A DNA stretch of 64,000 nucleotides from NCBI GenBank assembly GCA_002077065.1, contig NAJO01000013.1, positions 992,001 through 1,056,000 of the forward strand. The letters are read 5' to 3'. This stretch comes from Cryoendolithus antarcticus. Lineage: Eukaryota > Ascomycota > Dothideomycetes > Cladosporiales > Cladosporiaceae. How positions within the stretch are numbered: the first letter of the stretch is position 1; each line of letters begins with the position of its first letter. The notes below the pieces were generated by a model. That model had not been told where the DNA came from, ran no database searches, and worked only from the letters and a program-made list of their open reading frames with translations. A program made the position numbers and the translations under genes. Below, piece after piece: positions 55,831 through 64,000 of the stretch.

Positions 55831-56248
55831 TGTCTTGTCAGAGGATGCGTCAATAGTTGCTCTGGTCTCCAGGCAGTGGAATGTCATTAGAAGTGGGCTT
55901 GAGATGATATGTTAATCCTTAGTACCGAGATGTGTCTGGGACAATCAAACACCCTTGCCAGCGATCAATTCGTGGCAATCTCTCTGCATCCAGGATACCT
56001 TACCTCACGTCTCACAAGAATACTCCATCTACCCCATACTGCAGCATCTAAGCAAATCGTAGGCAGGGGTACATTTGACACTCCCGCAGCTCTGCATAAG
56101 CACTTCAGCCACAAGTCGTCGACTTGCTACAGCCACGCCGCAGGCAGTGAGCGTAGTTTGCTTCTCCGTCCAACCACTCGAGCACAGTCCAACTATGTGC
56201 TTCTGCATGGACATCTTCGACTTCCGCATCTCTAATCTCAGACCTGTT
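55831..56248. other. Intergenic between convergent cupin and dehydrogenase genes
   Basis: This 418-bp interval is the 3' flank of both genes. Only small ORFs without motifs are seen. Confidence 0.4.
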
Positions 56249-57306
56249 TCACATTGGAACTCCATTCAGTCCACAGGTGAGCAACATCGAGTTCTCGATC
56301 TCGCTTGACCTTGCGACCAGCTCGTCCACATCCCAATTCGCCCAGACGATCTTGTTCTTGAGGAACCTGGCCTCTGGCGATGCCAACCAGACGCAGAAGT
56401 GACCAGGCAACTCAGCTGTTCGTTGTCATCAGCGAGCTCTCATACTGGCCATCTACTTGTAAGCAACTTGCCTGAGTCGGGCGCTTTGACTCCCATCTGC
56501 GCGCTCATATTCGTAGCAACCGTACCAGGCTGCATGCTCACAATGTGGAATCTGGGGTTCTCCGCCGCGAAGTAGTCCATCATCTTCAGCGTGGCGGCCT
56601 TACCGACTGCATAGGCGCTCGCGCCCGGCAGTGGAGCAATGTGTGCCGCAGCGGCCGTTATGCTGATGATCGTAGCATTCGGTGGAGCCAGCGGGAGGAA
56701 AGCATGAACAGTGTTGAAGGTCGAGAGCACGTTGATGCTGAAACCGATTGTGAACTCGTCGGCTTCGTAGCCTGCGAGAGGTCCAATAGCTGGCAGGACA
56801 GCTGCATTACACACGAGGATGTCGATCTTTCTGATTTGGGCCAGAATGGATCGGAGCGCTCTGTCAACCTCCTCACGCTTGAGCAGATCGGCTATCTCGT
56901 AACCAACAACGGAGGCGGCATTTGTAGCGGCAGCTCTGATGTCGGCCACAGCGGCTATAAGACGACCGTCGTGACGTCCGAGAATCGATACTGACTGTGC
57001 GCCAGCTTGAGCGAAACCTATTGCGATTGCTTTTCCAATTCCTACACTCATGCACGGTCAAGTCAGCTAGCTGGTCTCAAGGTGCTACAACACAATGCGG
57101 ATCTTCCCCATTGAGAAAGTGAATTTCGCACCTGTGCCTCCTCCAGTCACGACGACGTTCTTGCCATTGGCAGAGAGCGCAGGCCGAGAAGGTGAAATTC
57201 TGTCATAAGCCTCGTGGTGTACATGATTTGTGAAGTACACCTTGATAGGGACCCTGACTCTCGCCGTGGCGCCTGAATCTGAGCGCAATGACATCTCACT
57301 CTCCAT
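56249..57306 (-). CDS. Short-chain dehydrogenase/reductase
   Basis: Three exons (57306-57132, 57041-56457, 56415-56249) give 308 residues. The first splice restores the nucleotide-binding motif TGGGTGIGKAIAIG (TGxxxGxG). The other SDR landmarks follow: NAA in ILVCNAAVLPA, Ser in ISITAAAAH, and the catalytic YxxxK in ASAYAVGKAATLK. The second intron is short (41 nt) but joins LLTTELPGHFCVWLASPEA, after which FLKNKIVWANWDVDELVAR is typical of fungal SDRs. The longer frame ending at 56440 would truncate the protein. It probably uses NAD(P)H to reduce or oxidise a small molecule, possibly in the same pathway as the convergent cupin. Confidence 0.85.
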
Positions 57307-58152
57307 AGCTTGAAGACTGTGCGAAGTATGGTCCCCCGGGTAAGTGCGGTGTTGGAGAGCTAACGCACGAGATCGTGCTATCGCATTACATTTGTAACCT
57401 CTGAGATCGTATTGCCACTAGAGCCGCACGTGGAGCGTCTGTCAGTCAAGCTGATATGCCATGACTCGTCCGGCCTACCACTCAAACGCAACGGATCTGG
57501 TTCTCCCAAGCGATGGCCAGATTCGCCTTTGATCTTATCAACCGCAGCGTACGGTCCGGCTCGACTGCATGCCGGACCCGAGAATGGACGAAGGTGCGTC
57601 GGCTAGTCTTGAATCGACTTCGTCAACAGACCGACAATCCTCTCAGAGGTACCTTCGCATGCAAACTTGTCTACACCTCCTAGATATACTGTGGAAGTGA
57701 TGGAGAGCTTGCACTTGTTCCTCCGAAGGACCCATCATACTGCTGTCCTCAATTAGGCATTCAAGTTCTTAGCGTCAGGACTCCGACTATAGCATAAGCC
57801 GCAGCTGATGCGTGCGTTCGAAGACGATCTTATGCATGCAAACACGAGCCATTTGGATTTGGCTTTGGCTTTACGTTTGGTGTCCTGGATAGTCCATAGC
57901 CTGGCCAACAGTCACACATGCCAGTGCGTGATAGCTCGTTGCACGGTCCCGCAACATCCACCAATACGGCTGTTTCCTGCCTGTCGACATGTCGAACGAA
58001 GAGCGACTTGCTTGGGCATCTGGCTCGTGTGACGCCCCCTAGCGATGTTTGCTACAACAATTAGGCAGAACCTGTGTTGATGGCTTTCGTAATCGCTCCA
58101 GGCGTAAGCAAATCAAGACCACGACCAGCTGGGGGCATTACAGTCAGTCAGA
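57307..58152. other. Intergenic, no supported gene
   Basis: These 846 bp between the dehydrogenase start and protease copy F contain the second CCGAGAATGGACGAA (57578-57592) and small ORFs only. Confidence 0.4.
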
Positions 58153-59852
58153 ATGCTCCCCAATCGTCGACGGTCGACACTTTTTGTGGTTGTAGTCGTC
58201 GCCTTCTTGCTCCTGGTGCGACACATGCGAGCCGGCAAAGTCGAGATTGGAAGCCCTCTGGGAAGTGCGAATGCAAGCCCCATGACGATACCCGCGACTC
58301 TCCCCGCACGACTGCTGTCCGCACGCAACGCGGCCACAAAATGATTCCTGAGCATCATGACCCCTTCCGAGTGGGCTGCAGTCGGGGGCAAACCGAGCGG
58401 GGCGGCAACAGGCTCATATAGATCCCAAATACCATGGAAAGGTGAGCGCAATGCATGGCTTTGGGAGCGTACTCTGCTGACTTATACGTTGGGACAGGTT
58501 GTGAATCTTCTTTGGATCGCCCCACCATACCGGTCTGCTTTGCAGATCAGAGATCACTCCTTCTGTTGTCCGACATCTTTGCCGAAGCGGTAGCGTTCTG
58601 TAAGTCAGCTCCATGGGCAGAGTGAACCATTGACATCAGCATGTCACTGACAACCATCGAAGGGACGCCAGCGCGGCGTGCTTGCTGGAGGGTCGGCACT
58701 TGACATCTCTGCAGCTCCCCCTTGCCGGGACTCCAAGTGTCTCTGCAACAAGGCGGGCATTGACAGCATGAAGACTCTCAAAATCATATACATTGATCCC
58801 AACGGGCCGTAAATTCGCAAACCCAACGGGCCTCCAGTCAATAGTCGTTGTAGGATAGGTTTCCAGTCCGGCGACCAAGTGGAGTGGATGAAGAAGCTAC
58901 ATTTCCGGCCACAGAGTATGACCTGGAAAGCTGCGTCATCTAGCAATGCCGACAAAGAGTGGTACAGAGGATATGACAGAGTGACATTCGCACATGAATT
59001 GGGTCATGCAATGGGCCTCAAACACAAGCATCAAAGACCTGGCGCCCATGATCTTCTCGCAGGTGCTACTGCACCGTTGCAGTTCCATCCGGAACATACA
59101 CCTGGTTTCTTCGACGTGATGAACAAAGTCACTAGTGCGAGCGATACAGCGTTCCACGGATTGCTGCCCGTGGCACGGGTACTCAAACTGTAGGCTGCTT
59201 CTACACCGCGAGTAGCTTAGACACCAACGTCTGCGAAGATTCTAAGACAGAGACATGATGAAGAAGTACTAGAAAGGTACGGCATGACATAAAGCGCAGC
59301 CACTGAGTCAGACTGATCATTCCAGATGCACGGCCCTGGACAGTAGAAGACCACGCCTTTACCTTGCCAGGCATCAACTCACAGTGGGGAGGCGATTTCG
59401 ACTTCAACAGTTTCATGCTATACAGCGGTTGGCAGGGCGTACAGTGAGTCGGCCGCAGTGGCAATGAGCTCCTCCCAATTGACATACTGACAGCACCGTC
59501 CGTTAGGCCAATAGAAGGACTTTCTCACGATGAGATTATGCAAAAGGCTGATGGAAGTCCCGTGTACATGTGTGGTGTTAGAGAATGGCCTAATTGTTCT
59601 CGACCTTCACCGGGAGACACAGCTAGAATCGCAGCGCTATACCCTAGGTCAAGCACGACGACTGCATTGCCTGCTCTAACTTCGGGGTCGGAGTTCAGAC
59701 CGATGAGGGTCGGAGTCGGAGTTGTGACAGTCACTGTACGGCCTCATCCACTTTCAACAACATCGCCAGATTCAGTCACTAGCAACAAAAGTGCATTCGA
59801 GGGTTATCCGGACGGCTTCTTCGACAACCTCGATTTTCGAACCAAGTGGTAA
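58153..59852 (+). pseudogene. Astacin-like metalloprotease pseudogene F
   Basis: All six exons align to the intact copies but carry several lesions. Exon 1 has a hydrophobic leader (STLFVVVVVAFLLLVRHM) and a TGA at 58342-58344, just before LSIMTPSEWAAVGGKPSG. Exon 2 is open (CESSLDRPTIPVCFADQ). Exon 3 loses a base near 58677 before GGSALDISAAPPC and has a TAA at 58810-58812. Its zinc motif is AHELGHAMGLKHKHQRPG, with Lys for the Glu after the third His. The 38-nt exon 4 (59239-59276) holds TAA and, at the conserved Trp, TAG. Exon 5 keeps the Met-turn SFMLY. Exon 6 is open to 59852 with RPMRVGVGVVTVTVRP and FEGYPDGF. It is non-functional as it stands. Confidence 0.8.
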
Positions 59853-60402
59853 GAGTACACCCGCAAAGAAAGCAGAACCGGAGGGCTCGTGATGCTGACC
59901 CAGAGACCGCAGGATTACATCGAAGACGCTTTTGGGGCGTCCAGCGTTGATGAGAAGCAGTAGCTCACGGGCGGGATTGGGTTTTGATGATATCTGGACA
60001 TGATTTGCCTGGCCATAGTGATGAATGAGTAAGCTGCTCGCTTGAACGGTCCAAGCACGCTGAGCGCTCGTTTGGTGCTTGCTTCTCAACCAGCCTGTTG
60101 CTGATAGAGGGGGTCCCGATGACCAGGACACTGAAGTACACCCACTGCATGACGCGGGCAGATCTAAATGCACTTGGAAGCCCGGGATTCGGCAGAGCGG
60201 TTGAGCGCTACGGATGCTGGTCGATGGCGCTCAACCGGATAGATCATAGGTGTCCTATATTCTCGTGCGTGCATGGCCGGCCTACGTGCCAATGTGTGCT
60301 AGAGGTGACAAACATTGTCGTGCCAGACTTTCTTTCAGGAATAGAGACCTAAATCGAGGTAGCACTGTTGAAACACCAAGACATGACTGTAATTTGCCCG
60401 CC
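59853..60402. other. Intergenic within the protease tract
   Basis: This 550-bp interval between copies F and G has no supportable gene and presumably contains the promoter of copy G. Confidence 0.4.
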
Positions 60403-62224
60403 ATGCCATCGAGATCAAAGTGGCCGACCGCGATCATTATCTGCGCCGCACTGCTGCTCTTCATCGCAGCACCCGCAAGTTACGAGCAACACCACAGTCC
60501 GGGATCTCCTCCCACACGAACGATCGATAGTTCGACATGGCATTGGATTGGACTTGAGCGCAGAATGCGCACCAGTCGTTTGCCTGACAAGCGCTGGTCG
60601 AGCATCATGACGACCGCCGAATGGAATGCCGCAGTGGGGAAGCCTGGAGGCGCTGAGAAGGGCTTCAGATACCAGAGGCTGTGGCCACGTGAACTCCAGC
60701 TATCGAGTCGCTCACACGCTGAACCTCCGTGCTAACTTGCTGACAGCTTGTGCGCCGGGATCTGATCGCAGTACGATGCCAATCTGTTTTATGGACCAGA
60801 ATTCATATGATGAGCTGTACGAGATGTTCAGCCAGGCACTCGCCTTCTGTACGTACAAAGCATTCCGCTGAGCCCTCCCCCTGCGGAACTTCTTGGGAGC
60901 AAGGCACTGATCACCGTCTAGGGGCACCGGCGTTGCGCGTCGGAGGAGGCTCGTCGCTGGACATCATTCCTGCACCTCCCTGTACAGGATATAAGTGCTT
61001 CTGCAGCACACAAGGCGTGGATCCTCTGAATACACTCAAAATATCCGTGCTTGCGCGGGACAGCGACGTGGATAGCGCGACGAGCGTCGGGTTCTCATGG
61101 ACTGGTATACACCCATGGTTGAATACCTTAGAATTCTACCCGGAGGGCCGTGAGCCTTATACCAAACCGGATGCTGCAAACAGGGCAGCTTGGTACAAAG
61201 AAGCGAATAGGGTGACCTTCGCGCACGAGCTCGGACATGCGATAGGGCTGTACCACGAGCAACAGAGACCTGACTCATATGACAAGCTCGCTGGTCAGAG
61301 TGCGCCTCTAGAGTTCCGCCCTTGGTTTGTCCCAGGATATGCGGATGCTCTGAAAAAGGTGGCTGGTGCCAACGAACCCATATTCAAGGGCCTTGCTCCT
61401 GTAGCTAAGTTGCTCAAAGTGTGAGCACTCATAGCACACAATTCCGTGATAAGCGGAACCAAAGCTGATAAGATTGCAGGATCGCAGATGTCCGCTTGCA
61501 GTCGATTTATTGGGAAGGTACGATGCGCACTTTCCTCCGTAGGCTGATACACTAAGCTCACTTTACACTAGATGCTGGAGACTGGGTGGTTGAGTACCAT
61601 GAGAACGCCCCCGAGGGACAGAGCGTACGATCGGGAGGTCCATTTGACTTCTATAGCATCATGCTATACAGCGGCACCACAGGGAACGAGTAAGTCAGCG
61701 TAACAATAGGCCGCGCAGGGACCGGACCAATACTAATTTAGGCATACACCAGTGTACCAGAAGGGCAACCCAGAGAAGAGATCTACCGCAAACGTAATGG
61801 CGATCCAGTCTATAAGTGTGGGTTCAAGGATCCCAAGTTCTGCCAAGGACCATCGTCCGGAGACGTCTCGAGAGTCGCCCAGCTGTACCCAACAATGACT
61901 GGCACGCCATCAAGACCGAGTACTGCATCCCGCCTGACCGATGCACCATCAAAGCCGAGTACTACATCTCGCTTGCCATATGGGCCGATGAGAGTGATCG
62001 TCGAAGGTGTCACTGTGACCGTGAGGCCGACACCAACAAGCATGCCGTCTGCAGCGGAGGAGAAGAATGCAACAGACTTCCGAGGGTTTCCGGACGACTA
62101 CTTCAAGCAGCGGCGACCTCGAAGGCGGCCGGTCAGTGTTTGCACTTTCACATCATCTGAACTGGAGACGTACGCTGACCATGTCCAGGACTACGTGATT
62201 CCTACTCCCAAGGCGGGCACGTGA
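60403..62224 (+). CDS. Secreted astacin-like zinc metalloprotease G (intact)
   Basis: Six exons (60403-60688, 60747-60848, 60922-61420, 61480-61517, 61572-61689, 61753-62224) give 504 residues without lesions. The leader is KWPTAIIICAALLLFIAAP, followed by SSIMTTAEWNAAVGKPGG and the Cys-rich CTGYKCFC. The zinc site is AHELGHAIGLYHEQQRPD and the Met-turn in exon 5 is SIMLY. PSSGDVSRVAQLYP matches the last helix of astacin domains. The tail has GPMRVIVEGVTVTVRPTP, then FRGFPDDYF. Intron phases (1-1-2-1-2) and the 38-nt exon 4 equal those of copies D and H. The last acceptor (CACCAG at 61752) is chosen because the nearer TTTAG gives the wrong frame. The protein is predicted to be secreted and catalytically competent. 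Confidence 0.83.
61480..61517 (+). other. Conserved 38-nt microexon of the protease family (copy G example)
   Basis: Exon 4 is exactly 38 nt in copies B (45121-45158), D (47777-47814), E (50008-50045), F (59239-59276), G and H (63795-63832). It codes for about 13 residues, such as VIADVRLQSIYWE, between the zinc motif and the Met-turn. A Trp near its end is kept in D, E, G and H and is a stop in B and F. Its phase is 2 on entry and 1 on exit in every copy. Confidence 0.8.
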
Positions 62225-62721
62225 GTCAAAACCGGAGGACAACATTGAATGCCAGCCGGACCTTGATAAATATTCGGGGGAGGCATTCCCAGTGGAGAAA
62301 ACCAGATGATCAGGCCAAGACGGAAGTTTGTCAACCCGCTGAAGATGACCGTCGATCGTGATTGGACCGCGGGATGCTGGATCGAACGAAATCGCCAGCA
62401 AATATGCTCCCATCACTGCTTCACTTCCCAATTGTCATCTCTGCATTTCCATGAAGCACATCTAGGAAGCCTATGACAGCCGGATTCACATGCGTCCAGG
62501 TATAAAGTTGTGGAACGTATCTGCATGCACGACCGTTGATAGTCCGTTTCTTTGTGAGCAAGCATTACCATGCCATCTCTCATCATATGCCACGAATTTG
62601 CTTCGCTGGCGGTGTTTGCCTAGGCCAAGACAGTCGTCATGGATCCGAGCTGAGCTGTGACCGGAACTGCTTCGAAAAACCTTTCCATCAGCACGTACCA
62701 CCCCCTCCGAAGTCGACCAGT
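62225..62721. other. Intergenic, promoter of copy H
   Basis: 497 bp without a supported gene. The frame of copy H is open upstream to 62536, but no ATG with a leader-like context precedes 62722. The interval is taken as 5' flank. Confidence 0.4.
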
Positions 62722-64000
62722 ATGACCTGCGGTGTCGGCCGACTGAGAGTCGCAGCGTTGGGCAGCGTCGCCCTGCTCGCCCTCGTGACCTCTGTGAGCT
62801 ACGGCTACGACGTCAGCGTTGCCGACCTCCCCTCGCAGACATCAGCATCCCTGTCATGGCATGCAGGTCTGATGCAACACGTGCGCTCCGTAGGGCGAGC
62901 GCAGCACATGCGTTTCTCGAGCATCATGACATCACTAGAGTGGGACGCAGCGGTTGGTAAGCCTGGAGGCGCTGCAATGGGGGCGAGACATCAATCAGTG
63001 TGGCCGCGTGAGTGGCGAGACGTTCTTTGTCGAATTGTTGGCAGGTTCGTGCTAGCCGTTCGCCAGCCTGTTCACCTGGATCAGATGTACACACTCTTCC
63101 AATTTGTTTCCGGAACCAGGAAGCCATGGACGTTCTGTTTGAGATGACTCTCCAGGCAATCGGATTCTGTATGTCGTTCTGAAGTTCCTCCTTACTACCT
63201 AGGATCACCAGGAAGGCGCTAATCGATCGCCAGGGACGCCCGCACTGCGCGCAGGGAAGGGCTCGGCACTGATGATCTCCGCTGCGCCACCCTGTGTAGG
63301 GTACAAGTGTCTATGTACCGCTCCAGGTGTGGATCCTACGCGCACACTCAAGATAGCACTAATAGCACTGGACGATGAGGACGAGGACAGCAATTGCAAC
63401 GTAGGCTTCTACTCCAAAGATGGCAAGCCGTGCCAGAATCGATTGGCATTTTGGCCAGAAGGTCGCGATCCATACACTGGTCCTCAAGTCGCAGCGAGAA
63501 CAGAGTGGTATAAGAAAGTCAACAAGGTGAACTTGGCACACGAACTTGGGCATGCGATTGGTCTATACCACGAACACCAGAGACCGGGTTCGTACGATAA
63601 GATTTCAGGCAAGGGTGCGCCTTTAGAACTCCGTCCATGGCTTATTCCAGGCTATCCCGAAGCTCTCAAGGCGGTTGATGGCAAGAGTGACGCGGTCTTC
63701 CATGGCCTCAACCCGGCGGCCAGACTGCTCAAAGTGTGAGTGAAGACTCAGCCGTACGTGACACCGGAGCTCACTTAGCTCACACAGTTCACAGGCTTGC
63801 AGATCAGCGGCTGGTAAACACGCATTGGAAAGGTATGGCGTGCATCTTCCTCACCCTTCATATACGCCGAGCTTACTGCTGCCAGCGGCCGGAGATTGGG
63901 GAGTCGAGGACCATGCGAATCTCCCCAATGGAGAAAGTCTACAAGCGGGAAAAGACTTTGACATCGATAGTGTCATGTTGTATAGCAGTACAGCAGGGGT
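62722..64000 (+). CDS. Secreted astacin-like zinc metalloprotease H (intact, cut by window end)
   Basis: Exons 62722-63007, 63067-63168, 63234-63735, 63795-63832 and 63896 onward are open; exon 6 lies beyond the window. The leader is VAALGSVALLALVTSVSYGY and is followed by SSIMTSLEWDAAVGKPGG. CVGYKCLC, the zinc site AHELGHAIGLYHEHQRPG and the Met-turn SVMLY are intact. Exons 1, 2 and 4 have the same lengths as in copy G (286, 102 and 38 nt), so G and H are close sister duplicates. Gene orientation and spacing (about 500 bp between copies) suggest that the array goes on past position 64000. Confidence 0.82.

Noticed and set aside
42397..64000. Transposon or retroelement explaining the repeats
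   Set aside because: The repeated units are complete spliced protease genes. I saw no transposase, reverse transcriptase, long terminal repeats or terminal inverted repeats.
1..64000. CRISPR arrays, rRNA genes, bacterial operons
   Set aside because: No regularly spaced repeats or rRNA sequence were seen, and the genes are spliced and eukaryotic.

Overview
The window is a piece of a filamentous ascomycete chromosome (Pezizomycotina; the gene set and style fit Dothideomycetes, but I cannot fix the genus). The evidence is short 45-90 nt GT-AG introns with CTAAC/CTGAC-like branch points, fungal families (VPS4, SKI3, MAM33, DUF3112-like seven-helix protein, Zn2Cys6 regulators), and no operons. 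Coordinates of spliced genes below were built by hand from splice sites and reading-frame continuity.

Regions 0-5 kb and 18-42 kb are ordinary, densely packed housekeeping sequence: a secreted Ser/Thr-rich protein, an intron-containing tRNA-Tyr, MAM33, a citrate carrier, VPS4, prefoldin subunit 6, two zinc-finger proteins (one with an HMG box), SKI3, an MTM1-like carrier, an F-box protein, a RINT1/TIP20-type tether, RMI1, an RNA-dependent RNA polymerase and VPS51. All look intact except the RNA-dependent RNA polymerase. It keeps its catalytic motif but is broken by five single-base (-1) frame losses.

Region 5.6-18.4 kb looks like a small catabolic neighbourhood: a fumarylacetoacetase-like hydrolase divergent from a cupin, a regulator carrying both C2H2 and Zn2Cys6 fingers, an alpha/beta hydrolase, a CocE/S15-type hydrolase, a GH32 invertase/inulinase with a GC-AG intron, and a PhyH-type dioxygenase. 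The divergent FAH/cupin promoter carries three TTCGGG boxes.

Region 42.3-64 kb is an accessory tract dominated by a dispersed tandem array of secreted astacin-like (metzincin) zinc metalloproteases. I count three intact genes (46.7, 60.4 and 62.7 kb, the last cut by the window end), four pseudogenes (42.4, 44.1, 49.0 and 58.2 kb) and one tail fragment (46.2 kb). The three intact genes share a six-exon plan with intron phases 1-1-2-1-2, and a 38-nt microexon is present in these and in three of the pseudogenes. All have a Met-turn SxMxY (where preserved) and a C-terminal tail motif of unknown function (PMRVxxxxVTVTVRP). An island with a Zn2Cys6-type regulator, a seven-helix membrane protein, a second cupin and a short-chain dehydrogenase interrupts the array. 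The protease family, with its invariant microexon, unexplained tail and birth-and-death pattern, is the most unusual content of the window.
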